Source of the DNA: Anaerolineales bacterium
Lineage (GTDB): Bacteria; Chloroflexota; Anaerolineae; Anaerolineales; Villigracilaceae
NCBI GenBank assembly: GCA_919902735.1
Contig: CAKKRM010000261.1
Span: 1 to 59,054, forward strand
DNA: 59,054 bases
Direction: 5' to 3'
Of this stretch, positions 33,325-42,304 are shown piece after piece. The stretch's first letter is position 1; the number at the start of each line of letters is the position of its first letter. The notes beneath the pieces are model-generated. The model ran no database searches. It was not told where the DNA came from and saw only the letters and a program-made list of their open reading frames with translations. Both the position numbers and the translations under genes were made by a program.

Positions 33325-33686
33325 AAATCCTATCGATTGACCACATTCAGATTGCGATGCCTACGGGCGAAGAGGATAAGGCTCGCGCTTTTTACGTTAA
33401 CCTGCTGGGCTTTACCGAAATTCCTAAACCCGCTGAGTTGGTCAAACGCGGCGGAGTCTGGTTTGAATCAGACTCCGTGCGGCTACACCTAGGCATTGAA
33501 ACTGATTTTCGATCCGCACGCAAGGCACATCCTGCTTTTATAGTCGATGACTTGATGGGATTTGTCTCAAAAACCCAAAAGGCTGGTTATGAAACCGATA
33601 CATCCCAACCTCCTCTTGACGGATATATTCGTGCGCATATTTTTGATCCGTTTGGGAATCGAATTGAACTGATGGAAAAACAATGA
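33321..33686 (+). CDS. VOC-family (glyoxalase-fold) protein
   Basis: The 121-residue single-domain protein has paired beta-alpha-beta-beta-beta modules. Candidate metal ligands are His8 (IDHIQIAMP), His56 (VRLHLGIE) and Glu116 (NRIELME), as in glyoxalase and catechol-dioxygenase relatives. The substrate is unknown. Its ATG overlaps the stop of the rhodanese readthrough frame (ATGA), meaning translation is coupled to the full-length upstream protein. Confidence 0.88.
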   Translation: MKILSIDHIQIAMPTGEEDKARAFYVNLLGFTEIPKPAELVKRGGVWFESDSVRLHLGIETDFRSARKAHPAFIVDDLMGFVSKTQKAGYETDTSQPPLDGYIRAHIFDPFGNRIELMEKQ

Positions 33687-33764
33687 CAAACCCGCCTCTT
33701 CTCTCACTCTGGCCTGATTCTGAACTACCAACATGATCGGCGCTATGAGTGAAATGTGAAGCAT

Positions 33765-33803
33765 AAAAATAGGGGCTTGCTTTTTGAGCAAGCCCCTATT
33801 TTT
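33765..33803. terminator. Bidirectional 17-bp hairpin terminator
   Basis: Bases 33765-33781 pair perfectly with 33787-33803 around TTTTG. A and T runs flank the stem, so it serves the VOC and acyl-CoA dehydrogenase transcripts. Confidence 0.85.
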
Positions 33804-33835
33804 ATTGTCCATCGTCAGCGGTCTGTCGTCGGTAC

Positions 33836-35068
33836 TTACGAAAACGCCTGAATTCCCGTCTGCGCCCTGCCCAAAATCAAGGCGTGGATGTCGTGCGTGC
33901 CTTCGTAGGTATTCACCGCTTCCAGATTCATCACATGCCGAATGACGTGGTACTCGTCTGAAACACCGTTGCCGCCGTGCATATCGCGGGCGTGACGCGC
34001 GATCTCCAACGCTTTGCCGCATGAATTACGTTTTACCAGCGAAACCATCTCAGGCGTGGATTTGTCTTCATCCATCAAACGGCCCACGCGCAACGCGCCC
34101 TGCAGCCCCAACGTAATCTCCGTCATCATATTTGCCAGCTTCAGTTGAATGATCTGGTTCGCCGCCAACGGACGCCCAAACTGTGGGCGGTCCAGAGTGT
34201 ATTGCCGCGCCGCGTGCCAGCAGAATTCCGCCGCGCCCAACGCGCCCCAGGAAATTCCATAGCGAGCTTTGTTCAAACAGCCGAACGGACCCTTCAAGCC
34301 GCTGACATTTGGAAGTAAATTTTCATCGGGCACAAAGACTTCGTCCATCACGATCTCGCCCGTGACGCTTGCCCGCAGGCTGAACTTGCCTTCGATCTTC
34401 GGCGCGCTCAAACCCTTCATCCCTTTTTCGAGAATGAAGCCGCGTATCTCACCCTCGCCGCCGAGGACGGCGGCATGAGCAGGGTTGCTTCTTCCGCCGT
34501 CCTCGGCGGAAAATGCTTTTGCCCAAACCACAAACACATCCGCTATCGGCGAGTTGGTGATCCACATTTTGTTGCCGTGCAAAATATAGCCGCCGTCCAC
34601 TTTTTTAGCGCGGGTTTCCATGCTGGCAGGGTCACTGCCGTGGTTGGGTTCGGTCAACCCAAAACAGCCAACCCATTCTCCGCTGGCGAGTTTGGGCAGG
34701 TATTTTTTGCGCTGTTCTTCTGTGCCATAGGTAAAAATGGGATGCATCACCAGCGAGCTTTGCACGCTCATCGCGCTGCGATAGCCGCTGTCCACGCGTT
34801 CCACTTCGCGGGCGATCAGGCCATACGAAACATAGTTCAACCCCGCGCAACCGTATTCTTCGGGGATGGTGGAGCCGAGAAAGCCCAGCGCGCCTATTTC
34901 GTTCATGATCTCGCGGTGGAAAATCTCTTTGCGATTCGCTTCGAGGATGCGCGGCATTAATTTGTCCTGGCAATATCTCCGCGCTGTGTCACGGATCATG
35001 CGCTCTTCATCGGTCAGTTGGTCGTTGAGCAGGAAAGGATCGTCCCATTTGAAGGTTGGTTTGGTCAT
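33836..35068 (-). CDS. Acyl-CoA dehydrogenase, glutaryl-CoA dehydrogenase-like, with in-frame palindrome
   Basis: The 410-residue FAD enzyme resembles glutaryl-CoA dehydrogenase, with the catalytic Glu389 in [15 protein letters not shown] and the flavin/substrate motifs [12 protein letters not shown] and [17 protein letters not shown]. Normal members have about 390 residues. The excess is explained by about 20 residues ([20 protein letters not shown]) inserted after VWAKAF and encoded by a palindromic repeat. This replaces a surface beta-turn before [15 protein letters not shown], so the fold may survive. It feeds electrons to ETF in lysine, tryptophan or aromatic degradation. GAGG precedes the ATG. 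Confidence 0.9.
   Translation of the reverse strand: MTKPTFKWDDPFLLNDQLTDEERMIRDTARRYCQDKLMPRILEANRKEIFHREIMNEIGALGFLGSTIPEEYGCAGLNYVSYGLIAREVERVDSGYRSAMSVQSSLVMHPIFTYGTEEQRKKYLPKLASGEWVGCFGLTEPNHGSDPASMETRAKKVDGGYILHGNKMWITNSPIADVFVVWAKAFSAEDGGRSNPAHAAVLGGEGEIRGFILEKGMKGLSAPKIEGKFSLRASVTGEIVMDEVFVPDENLLPNVSGLKGPFGCLNKARYGISWGALGAAEFCWHAARQYTLDRPQFGRPLAANQIIQLKLANMMTEITLGLQGALRVGRLMDEDKSTPEMVSLVKRNSCGKALEIARHARDMHGGNGVSDEYHVIRHVMNLEAVNTYEGTHDIHALILGRAQTGIQAFS
34458..34509. repeat. Palindrome inserted in frame in the acyl-CoA dehydrogenase gene
   Basis: Perfect 16-bp arms CCGCCGAGGACGGCGG (34458-34473) and CCGCCGTCCTCGGCGG (34494-34509) surround 20 bases. It encodes residues of about 187-204 of the host protein. 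It is related to the intergenic palindrome at 1221-1274. Confidence 0.85.
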
Positions 35069-35087
35069 GAATTCCTCGTTTGTAGTT

Positions 35088-35321
35088 GATAGCTTTCAGC
35101 GGTCAGCAATTAGCTTTGGGTATGTGGTTATTGTATCAAAAGCCGTTCATAAAAAATTCGTGGTATTCGTCAATTCGCTTCATTCGCGTTTCAGGGTTGG
35201 TTTCTGCATCAGAAAACAGAATCAGGCAAACGGTCAGAAAAGGAGCGTGAATCAAAAGAGGACTTGCCAAAAGACAAGTCCTCTTTATTTCTAAAAGCTA
35301 ATCGCTGAAAGCTGACAGCTT
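35088..35321. repeat. Paired inverted heptamer blocks around the gdhA terminator
   Basis: Four heptamers at 35088-35115 (GATAGCT, TTCAGCG, GTCAGCA, ATTAGCT) are matched in inverse by four at 35294-35321 (AAAGCTA, ATCGCTG, AAAGCTG, ACAGCTT). The middle holds ATTCGTGGTATTCG / ATTCGCGTTTCAG repeats and the terminator. Confidence 0.7.
35255..35286 (-). terminator. gdhA terminator
   Basis: AAAGAGGACTTG (35255-35266) pairs with CAAGTCCTCTTT (35275-35286) around eight bases. Confidence 0.8.
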
Positions 35322-35322
35322 C

Positions 35323-36621
35323 TTAAGCAGCGCCCGTCAACCAGCCGCGCAATTCCATCGCCTTCACCACGCGGTCGATGGCGACCATGTAGGCCGCATC
35401 GCGCATGTAGACTTTTTCCTTTTCACTGCGTTCGAGTACGCCGTGGAAGGCGGAGGTCATTTTCTGGTCGAGGCGTTCGAGCACTTCTTCGCGTGACCAG
35501 TAGAAGTTCATGTCGTTCTGGACTTGTTCAAAATAGGAGGTGGTCACGCCGCCGGCATTGCAGAGGAAGTCTGGAATGTTGAAGACCTTGTTTTTCTTGA
35601 AGGCTTCGTCGGCTTCGGGGGTGGTGGGGCCGTTCGCGCCTTCGGCAACGATGCGGATGCCCTTGGAGACCTTGCCAACCGTATCGCCATTGATCTGGCC
35701 TTCGAGCGCGGCGGGGATCAACACGTCGCCTTCGAATTCGATCCACTTGTCGCCGTCATCCACTGCATAACCGGAGTCCATGGCCTTTTTCTTGTCGATG
35801 GTTCCGTACTCATCCACGATGGAGAGCAGGAAACGCGGATCGATGCCGCCCTTCTTGCTGTAGGTGTAGGCTGTTTTGTCGTGGCGGTCGTAGCAGGAAA
35901 CGCAAGCGACCGTTCCGCCGAGGATCTCGACGAAACCAATGGCTGCATATTGCGACACATTGCCAAAACCCTGAAGCACCGCAACGGATTTCTTGGGATC
36001 CATGCCAATGTGCTTCATGGCTTCGCGCACAGTGTAGATGACGCCGTAGCCTGTGGCTTCGGTGCGGCCCAATGAACCGCCGCCGCCGAGGGGCTTGCCG
36101 GTGAAAACGCCTGGCGTGTATTGACCAACGAGGCGGGAATATTCGTCCATCATCCAGCCCATCATTTGAGGCGTGGTGCCCACATCCGGAGCGGGCACAT
36201 CATTGCGCGGGCCAATGTTCTTCCACATCACACGCACCCAGCCGCGGCACAGTTCTTCTTTTTCGCCAACCGAAAGCGTGGAAGGATCAACGATGATGCC
36301 GCCCTTGCCGCCGCCGAGCGGAATATCCGCCACAGCGCATTTCCAGGTCATCCATGTCGCAAGGGCACGCACGGTGTCCATGGTTTCAGCGGGGTGGAAG
36401 CGAATGCCGCCCTTGTTGGGGCCGCGCGCGTCGTTGTGCTGGACGCGAAAGCCCTGAAAGACCTTGAGCGAACCATCATCCAAACGAACGGGAATGCGGA
36501 ACGAAAACTCACGCATCGGCCAGCGCAGCACTTCGGCCACACCTGAGTCGAGTTTCAATTGCTTGGCGACAGCGTCGAACTGTTTCTGCGCCATTTCAAA
36601 AGCGTTGATCTGTCCTGACAT
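35323..36621 (-). CDS. gdhA: Glu/Leu/Phe/Val dehydrogenase (glutamate dehydrogenase)
   Basis: The 432-residue enzyme interconverts glutamate and 2-oxoglutarate plus ammonia. Substrate-site motifs GPNKGGIRFHP (about 67-77) and PLGGGKGGI (about 101-109, catalytic lysine) and the dinucleotide-binding VLQGFGNVSQYAA (about 210-222) are all present. Its size fits the hexameric NAD(P)-dependent bacterial and archaeal type. The SD AGGAG lies before the ATG, and a promoter is visible about 150 bases upstream. Confidence 0.95.
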   Translation of the reverse strand: MSGQINAFEMAQKQFDAVAKQLKLDSGVAEVLRWPMREFSFRIPVRLDDGSLKVFQGFRVQHNDARGPNKGGIRFHPAETMDTVRALATWMTWKCAVADIPLGGGKGGIIVDPSTLSVGEKEELCRGWVRVMWKNIGPRNDVPAPDVGTTPQMMGWMMDEYSRLVGQYTPGVFTGKPLGGGGSLGRTEATGYGVIYTVREAMKHIGMDPKKSVAVLQGFGNVSQYAAIGFVEILGGTVACVSCYDRHDKTAYTYSKKGGIDPRFLLSIVDEYGTIDKKKAMDSGYAVDDGDKWIEFEGDVLIPAALEGQINGDTVGKVSKGIRIVAEGANGPTTPEADEAFKKNKVFNIPDFLCNAGGVTTSYFEQVQNDMNFYWSREEVLERLDQKMTSAFHGVLERSEKEKVYMRDAAYMVAIDRVVKAMELRGWLTGAA

Positions 36622-36675
36622 GTTATTCTCCTGAGTAGGTTGTACGGATTATGAGAAAGCGGTAGAGAAAATATA

Positions 36676-36703
36676 AGCGGGCACCCCGGATGGGAAGCCC
36701 GCT
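36676..36703 (-). promoter_or_regulatory. Hairpin in the gdhA leader
   Basis: AGCGGGC (36676-36682) pairs with GCCCGCT (36697-36703) in the roughly 140-nt untranslated leader of gdhA. There is no T-run after it on the minus strand, so attenuation is not indicated; stabilisation is possible. Confidence 0.35.
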
Positions 36704-36769
36704 CTAAGCACAAGTTATGTCAATCATTTGAGCCATACGCTTAATCCAATAAATCACAATTGCCCTCAA

Positions 36770-36798
36770 ACTTTACACGATAATAAATTCTGCGTCAA
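36770..36798 (-). promoter_or_regulatory. Putative gdhA promoter
   Basis: On the minus strand TTGACG (36798-36793) and TAAAGT (36775-36770) are separated by 17 bp. Confidence 0.55.
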
Positions 36799-36862
36799 TA
36801 TGACAAAAATCCGATTATTTTTTGATTACTTTTATTAACCGTGTTCGCGGTGAAAAGATACG

Positions 36863-37633
36863 TCAACCAAAGCGCGGGGTGCGCTTTTCAAAGAACGCCG
36901 CCACCCCCTCGCGATGCTCCGCCGATTTGCCAGCTTCATCTTGCAGGATTCCCTCGTAATTGAGGACTTCCTCCAAATTGGGAAGGATCGCCCTATTGAA
37001 CGCTTTCTTCCCTGCCGCAAACGCCTCCCGCGGACCTGCGGCCAGAGCGCCCGCAATTTGCATGACCATCCGCTGATAGTTGAATCCACCCACCTGATTG
37101 ACCATGCCCCATTCATAACCAAGCTGTGCGTGAATCTTTTTGTTGGAATAAAAATATTCCTGCGCCCGTCCGAGGCCGATGTATTTTGGAAGAAAGATCG
37201 AAATGCCAGAATCAGGCGCGAGGGCAATGCCGCTGAAGCCCACCACAAAATACGCGCTGGATTTTGCGACGCGCAAATCACATGCCAGCGCAATACCAAA
37301 GGCTGCGCCGGCGCACGGGCCGTTCACTGCGGCGATGACGGGCTTGCCCATGCTGCGGATCTGCAGAATCAACGGGTTGTAGGTTTTGTCCAAATGCTCG
37401 CGGTAGGAAATCTCGCCGCCGCCTTTTTTCATTTCGCCGATATCCTGCCCTGCGCTAAAGACATTGCCCGCGCCCGTGATGACCACGCATCTCACCTGCG
37501 GGTCGTTCTCCGCTGCGGCAAGGGCGCGTTGTAATTCATTGGTCATTTCGATGTTAAAGGCGTTGGCGCGTTCGGGGCGGTTCAGTGTCAGAATAACAGA
37601 ACCAGCTTTGAGTTCGGTATGAAGCGTTGTCAT
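36863..37633 (-). CDS. Enoyl-CoA hydratase/isomerase (crotonase family)
   Basis: The 256-residue enzyme has the crotonase oxyanion-hole segments NVFSAGQDIGEM (about 56-67) and NGPCAGAAFGIALACDLRVA (about 105-124). At the place of the hydratase Glu it has FSGIALAPDSG, where Asp/Ser replace the usual Glu pair in the manner of PaaG-type isomerases. Hydration or isomerisation in fatty-acid or aromatic degradation is likely, and the nearby glutaryl-CoA dehydrogenase fits. ATG 37633 is used; a TTG nine bases upstream has no better signal. Confidence 0.88.
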   Translation of the reverse strand: MTTLHTELKAGSVILTLNRPERANAFNIEMTNELQRALAAAENDPQVRCVVITGAGNVFSAGQDIGEMKKGGGEISYREHLDKTYNPLILQIRSMGKPVIAAVNGPCAGAAFGIALACDLRVAKSSAYFVVGFSGIALAPDSGISIFLPKYIGLGRAQEYFYSNKKIHAQLGYEWGMVNQVGGFNYQRMVMQIAGALAAGPREAFAAGKKAFNRAILPNLEEVLNYEGILQDEAGKSAEHREGVAAFFEKRTPRFG

Positions 37634-37645
37634 GAGAGTCAAAAA

Positions 37646-37678
37646 AGGTGACAGTCACTTTGGAAGTGACTGTCACCT
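37646..37678 (-). terminator. 15-bp hairpin between two minus-strand genes
   Basis: AGGTGACAGTCACTT (37646-37660) pairs perfectly with 37664-37678 around TGG, and the minus strand continues with six T residues. A shorter GGTGACA/TGTCACC relative is at 47911-47943. It separates the small gene upstream from the hydratase. Confidence 0.75.
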
Positions 37679-37686
37679 GATCCTTT

Positions 37687-38052
37687 CTATTCGTCAGGGA
37701 AATCGTCCATCTGATCGTCATCGCCGGCGTCCATTTCGTATTCCACGCCATCGCCATCCAGGTAAACCCACAAAAGCAGAACGTGCCCGTCGGAAGTTTC
37801 CACGTTGCGGGCGGCGAGGATGGGGGCGGTCTGTTCGAGGCCCATGTCGTTGCGATAGTGCAAATGAATGGATGACTTTTGGTGCCAGGCGGTATAGCAT
37901 CGTTGCACAAGCGCGGGACCGTTAAAGGTTCGCAGCCGCGTCAGCGCAGGAACGGATAGTGTCGGGCTTTCGTTCAAGCCCATGGCCCAGCCATCGTTAA
38001 CGTGCTCAAAGACTGGGGGTGGTCCTTCAATGATTGTGATTTTATCGTCCAT
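37687..38052 (-). CDS. Small acidic protein of unknown function
   Basis: The 121-residue protein is not recognised. It has a predicted strand-rich core (SSIHLHYRN, HVLLLWVYLDGDGVEYEM) and an unusual C-terminal tail dominated by Asp and Glu (about 106-121). The gene is complete, with an AGGTAA-type ribosome-binding site, and is followed by a strong hairpin. The upstream 38053-38247 holds only a weak CGCCTC/GAGGCG hairpin (38169-38186). Confidence 0.6.
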   Translation of the reverse strand: MDDKITIIEGPPPVFEHVNDGWAMGLNESPTLSVPALTRLRTFNGPALVQRCYTAWHQKSSIHLHYRNDMGLEQTAPILAARNVETSDGHVLLLWVYLDGDGVEYEMDAGDDDQMDDFPDE

Positions 38053-38247
38053 AAGGTTACCTGTTGTATGCGGGAATATACCACACCCACACAGGGGAAT
38101 CGTTTCAGAGTTTCATTAGAATTCCATAACAGTACGCATGGGCTGTTTCGAGGTATTTTCTAACAAAGCGCCTCGCCACAGAGGCGGCAGAGAAAAATGA
38201 GATTTTACGGGTATGCAGCGTGACGGTCACAATACAAACCTGACCTA

Positions 38248-38410
38248 CTTAACTGACCTTACGCACGGAAGAACTCTTTGCCGAAAATTTTAACGCCAAG
38301 CCGCAAAGACGCGAAGTTTTATTTCCCTTTGGGCCTTCGCGTCTTTGCGTTAGATGTTTTGGGCAAGTATCCCACCCTGCAGAGCGGACTGCGTAAGGTG
38401 AGCTACTTAA
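38248..38410. repeat. Nested palindromic element, copy 6
   Basis: The ends CTTAACTGACCTTACGCAC and CTGCGTAAGGTGAGCTACTTAA enclose a TTAACGCCAAGCCGCAAAGACG / CTTCGCGTCTTTGCGTTA palindrome, a third kind of interior. A GGTCACAA motif occurs inverted just outside both ends. Confidence 0.75.
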
Positions 38411-38457
38411 TTTGTGACCGCACTCGATATATGTCTTAATATTGCAACGCTTTTTTC

Positions 38458-38486
38458 TTGCACTCGCTCATTTGGATGGGTATACT
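38458..38486 (+). promoter_or_regulatory. Promoter for a leaderless kinase mRNA
   Basis: TTGCAC (38458-38463), 17 bp, TATACT (38481-38486). Only six bases separate the -10 box from the ATG at 38493, so transcription should start at or next to the start codon. Confidence 0.75.
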
Positions 38487-38492
38487 TGCCCT

Positions 38493-40601
38493 ATGAAGCC
38501 TGACAAGATCGGACGCTACGACATCAAGGACGAACTGGGACGCGGAGGCATGGCAACCGTCTATCGCGGGTACGATCCGCGCTTTGAACGCGAGGTTGCC
38601 ATCAAGTTCCTGCCGCCGGAACTCATCCACGCCGACCCGCAGTTTCGGCTGCGCTTCGAACGGGAAGCGAAGATCATCGCGCAGTTGGAACACCCGTCCA
38701 TTGTGCCGGTCTACGATGTAGGCGAGGAAAACGGCCAGCCGTATTTTGTCATGCGCTACATGGGCGGCGGATCGCTTTCCGAAAGAATCAAAGCCGGGTT
38801 GTTCAGCATCGAAGACGCGGTCAAAATCATCGAGCAAATTGCCCCCGGCATGGATGAAGCCCACGCCAAGGGCATTGTCCACAGGGATTTAAAGCCGGGG
38901 AATATTTTATTTACCACCAGGAGCGTTGCCCTTATTTCAGATTTTGGAATTGCAAAATTCACCCAGGGGGAAGCCGGCAACATGACCGGCAGCGCAATCA
39001 TCGGCACGCCGGCGTACATGGCGCCTGAACAAGCCGCCGGGGAAGCGGTGGATGGGCGCACCGACATTTACGCACTGGGCGTCATCCTCTACGAAATGTT
39101 GACGGGCAAACAGCCCTATAAAGCCGACACCCCGCTGGCGGTAGCCATCAAGCACATGACGGAACCCGTGCCGCGCATTTTGGAGGCAAACCCAAGCCTG
39201 CCCGTGTGGATGGAAAAAGTCATTTCCACGGCCATGGCAAAGAGCAGGGATGATCGTTTCTCCACCGCCGTTGAAATGGTGGAAACGATCAAAGCCTTCC
39301 TGCGCGGCGAACCCCTGCCTGAAACCGTCAAGAACAGCAAGCCGACCCTGAAAGTCTCACCGTACAATAAAACATCCGCCGTAAAAACCACCGCTGTGCA
39401 GGCTCCTGTTGCAAAGAAAAAAGGCGCCCGTGGGCTGGCGGTAATTGCGGGCTTGCTGGTTTTGACTGTGCTCGGGGGTGGAGTCTTTTTATTGGGCAGT
39501 AACCTGCTCCCGTTTGGGAAAGAAGCGTCCACATCCACGCCCACCACAGAAGCAACGGAAGCGACATCCGCGCCGCTGGTTGAAGTCACAGAAACCGAAA
39601 CTGAATCTGTCCCTGAGACCGCCACCCTGGAACTGCCTGCCGCCACCGAAAGCCCATCCCCCTCTGCCCACCCCGTTATTGGCGGCGCAGACAAGATCGC
39701 ATTATTGCGCAACAACGAAGTATGGGTCATGAACATCGACACCAGCGAGGCCAAACAAGTCACAAGGGATGGCGTGGCCAAATTCAACCTGCAATGGATT
39801 CCGGGCGACGGCAATACCCTGCTTTACATGAGCGGCAAGACCGTCAAAACGGTGAACATCGAAACCGACGTGGAAGAGATCATCATGAGTTTTATCTCTG
39901 CCGAATATTTCGAAGCCTTCAGCGTTTCCCCGGATGGCACGCAGGCCGCGATCGTCGTCAACCGCGAAATGTATATCGTTCCCTACGAACCCAAAATATT
40001 AATAGATATGGGCAAGAAGAGCGCCCTGCTCGCTTATGTGGAATCGGAAGGCTGTCTTTTCTATCGAGACCTGGCCGTCACCGACGCGCTCTGGTCCGAC
40101 GATGGCAAGCAAGTTGCCATCAAGTATCATGCCAACCTCAACGGAGTTACCGGCGACGCTATCCGCATTTTGGAAATTAAAGATTGCAAGGGACTGCCGC
40201 CCTCCCGCCTGGACGAGTTCCCCATTGGGAGATTCCAATTCCCCGATACAATCGTCAACTTCGACTGGGACGGCGATCTGCTCTTCTTCATCAATAGCGA
40301 CAGGCGCAACGACGGCTTCGGCGATCTGCTTTTCTACAGTTCCTTCACCCACAAGTTCGACTATTTCAAGCCCTTCGAAAACAACTGCTGTTATCGTGAC
40401 GCCACCTTCAGCCCCGACGGCACCTACGTTCTCTTCGCCTTTCAGGATATCCGCCTCGGCAGTGACAGCCCGATCAACCTCTACTACATCCCCTCCGACT
40501 CCCTCTCCTCCCAGCGCATTCTCGAACCGCTTCTTGCAGACGACTTCTTCACCAAACGCAACGAAGCTCCCATGCCTGCACTGCGCCCTGCCCAGCCTTA
40601 A
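38493..40601 (+). CDS. Ser/Thr protein kinase with extracellular TolB-like propeller
   Basis: The 702-residue receptor-type Hanks kinase has a glycine loop GRGGMATVYRG (16-26), Lys38, catalytic HRDLKPGN (130-137), DFG (150-152) and APE (177-179). After a juxtamembrane linker there is one transmembrane helix (about 314-336) and an acidic Thr/Pro stalk. The external domain (about 400-700) has PD40 beta-propeller features (VWVMNID, FSPDGTYVLFAF). It probably couples an outside signal to phosphorylation in the cell. The start at 38493 is fixed by the promoter; the frame is open further upstream but would include the promoter. The stop overlaps that of pyrD (TTAA). Confidence 0.93.
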   Translation: MKPDKIGRYDIKDELGRGGMATVYRGYDPRFEREVAIKFLPPELIHADPQFRLRFEREAKIIAQLEHPSIVPVYDVGEENGQPYFVMRYMGGGSLSERIKAGLFSIEDAVKIIEQIAPGMDEAHAKGIVHRDLKPGNILFTTRSVALISDFGIAKFTQGEAGNMTGSAIIGTPAYMAPEQAAGEAVDGRTDIYALGVILYEMLTGKQPYKADTPLAVAIKHMTEPVPRILEANPSLPVWMEKVISTAMAKSRDDRFSTAVEMVETIKAFLRGEPLPETVKNSKPTLKVSPYNKTSAVKTTAVQAPVAKKKGARGLAVIAGLLVLTVLGGGVFLLGSNLLPFGKEASTSTPTTEATEATSAPLVEVTETETESVPETATLELPAATESPSPSAHPVIGGADKIALLRNNEVWVMNIDTSEAKQVTRDGVAKFNLQWIPGDGNTLLYMSGKTVKTVNIETDVEEIIMSFISAEYFEAFSVSPDGTQAAIVVNREMYIVPYEPKILIDMGKKSALLAYVESEGCLFYRDLAVTDALWSDDGKQVAIKYHANLNGVTGDAIRILEIKDCKGLPPSRLDEFPIGRFQFPDTIVNFDWDGDLLFFINSDRRNDGFGDLLFYSSFTHKFDYFKPFENNCCYRDATFSPDGTYVLFAFQDIRLGSDSPINLYYIPSDSLSSQRILEPLLADDFFTKRNEAPMPALRPAQP

Positions 40602-41677
40602 AGCGCCCTCACGATATCACGCGCCAACCCCGGCCCGCGATAGATCAACCCCGTATACACCTGCACCAGCGCCGCCCCCATCTCGAGGCGGCGTTTTGCG
40701 TCTTCGGGATTCATGATCCCGCCCGCGCTCACCACAGGGATTTCTCCATTCACAAACTTCAATGTTTGACGAAGAACCGCTTCGCTCTTAACGGTCAGCG
40801 GGCTGCCGCTCAACCCGCCTGATTCTCCCTTTTGGTCTGCCCTTAACCCCTCGCGCCCCAGAGTCGTGTTCGTAACGATGATTCCATCCATCTTCGCATG
40901 GATGATGGCTTCAATGGCTTCATCGAGTTCCATTTCACTTAAGTCTGGCGCAAGTTTTACGAGAATGGGAATGCGCTTCTTGTAATTCGTCTGTTCGAGC
41001 AAACGCTGTTGATGCAATTGAATGAGCAATTTCTCCAGCGCTTCGCGTCCCTGCAGGTTGCGCAGTCCCACCGTGTTCGGCGAGCTGACGTTGACTGTTA
41101 AATAATCGGCGACGCCGGCAAAGTTTTGCAGGAGGGCAAGATAGTCGAACACGGCTTCTTCATTCGGCGTGTCCTTGTTCTTGCCGAGATTTACACCAAG
41201 GACTGTGTTCCAATTCCGCTTCGTGATCTGCTTTTTACGTGGTGAAAAACCAGTCACCCTCTCGATCCAATTGGAGCGCAGGCCTGGGTTCAATTGCATT
41301 TGCACGAACTCGGAGCCTCTGCTTGGAAAGCCCATGCGGTTGATGACGGCTTCATCTTCCAGCAGGCGGAAAATGCGCGGGGACGGATTCCCAGCCTGAG
41401 GCTTGGGCGTGACCGTTCCAATTTCCACGTGACCAAAGCCCAAAGCGCAGAGTCCCTTTATTGCCAGGCCGTCCTTGTCATAGCCTGCTGCAAGGCCAAT
41501 TGAGTTTTTGAAAGTTAATCCAAAGGCTTCCACGGGCTTGGGCGGCGCTTTGAATTGCTGCGCCACAAGCCAGCGCAATGGGGCAAACGAACCTGTGATG
41601 CGTAATGCGTGAAGCGTAAGCGCGTGGGCGCGTTCAGGGTCGAGGCGGAAAAGGAGGGGGCGAAGGAGGCTGTACAT
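40598..41677 (-). CDS. pyrD: Dihydroorotate dehydrogenase (quinone), class 2
   Basis: The 359-residue FMN enzyme oxidises dihydroorotate to orotate, passing electrons to quinone at the membrane. An amphipathic N-terminal extension (about 1-45) is the class 2 membrane contact. AAGYDKDG, VINRMGFPSRG and VNVSSPNTVGLRNLQG, with the catalytic serine just before PNT, are present. About 17 residues more than usual lie between the NRMGF loop and GVNLGKNKDT. The ATG lies three bases after the NUDIX stop, so the genes are coupled. Confidence 0.95.
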   Translation of the reverse strand: MYSLLRPLLFRLDPERAHALTLHALRITGSFAPLRWLVAQQFKAPPKPVEAFGLTFKNSIGLAAGYDKDGLAIKGLCALGFGHVEIGTVTPKPQAGNPSPRIFRLLEDEAVINRMGFPSRGSEFVQMQLNPGLRSNWIERVTGFSPRKKQITKRNWNTVLGVNLGKNKDTPNEEAVFDYLALLQNFAGVADYLTVNVSSPNTVGLRNLQGREALEKLLIQLHQQRLLEQTNYKKRIPILVKLAPDLSEMELDEAIEAIIHAKMDGIIVTNTTLGREGLRADQKGESGGLSGSPLTVKSEAVLRQTLKFVNGEIPVVSAGGIMNPEDAKRRLEMGAALVQVYTGLIYRGPGLARDIVRAL

Positions 41678-41680
41678 GGG

Positions 41681-42304
41681 CTAATCAAAAAAAGAGGGGC
41701 GCGTTGAATCTTGAAGGTGAGCAAGGATTTCAGCGATCATGTGTTGATCGGTTCGCGCAGTGGAGAGCGGCGGCAGCTGCGTGGGGTCGAAGAAATCCAC
41801 AGCCAGGGTTTCATGGCATGTGCGCATTTCACCGCCGAGCAGCTCGCATAAAAAAATGATTTTGTACGCATGGAAAAATTCCATCGGCTCCAGGCGGTTG
41901 GCATCGTACACCGCAATGATCTTGGCCGCGCGGACTTCCAAACCGCTTTCCTCCAGCACTTCACGCTCCACCATCGCGGATGGCAGGTCGCCAATATCGG
42001 CCCATCCGCCGGGCATGGCCCAGTTGTTATCCGCCCGCTCCTGCACAAGCAAAATCTTTCCATCGCGGAATACTGCGCCGCGCACATCTATTTTGGGCGT
42101 GGCATAGCCCGCCTGCATGGAGAAAACCTGTGTGATATCTTCTTTCAGCAGGTTAGTTTGGTCTGAGATCATTTCCGCCGAAATCTCCTGCATACGGCGG
42201 TATCTCTCGAGATCATATTCATTTTTGCAATACGTTAACCCAGACTGCGAAATGGAAAATAACTCGCGGGCAAGCTCCAGCCATTTTGGGGAGGATGATT
42301 TCAT
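41681..42304 (-). CDS. NUDIX hydrolase with N-terminal helical domain
   Basis: The 207-residue protein has a helical N-terminal part (about 5-60) and a NUDIX domain with GGWADIGDLPSAMVEREVLE and then ESGLEV. This fits the G-x5-E-x7-REUxEExGU box except that Asp stands for the first Glu. The layout is that of ADP-ribose or sugar-nucleotide pyrophosphatases. The start at 42304 shares one base with the upstream stop (TAATG). It lies in a coupled trio with a YdeI-like gene and pyrD. Confidence 0.88.
   Translation of the reverse strand: MKSSSPKWLELARELFSISQSGLTYCKNEYDLERYRRMQEISAEMISDQTNLLKEDITQVFSMQAGYATPKIDVRGAVFRDGKILLVQERADNNWAMPGGWADIGDLPSAMVEREVLEESGLEVRAAKIIAVYDANRLEPMEFFHAYKIIFLCELLGGEMRTCHETLAVDFFDPTQLPPLSTARTDQHMIAEILAHLQDSTRPSFFD

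Noticed and set aside
41210-41300. Repeat-derived insertion in pyrD
   Set aside because: The extra loop of about 17 residues is real compared with typical class 2 enzymes, but its DNA shows no clear palindrome or heptamer period.
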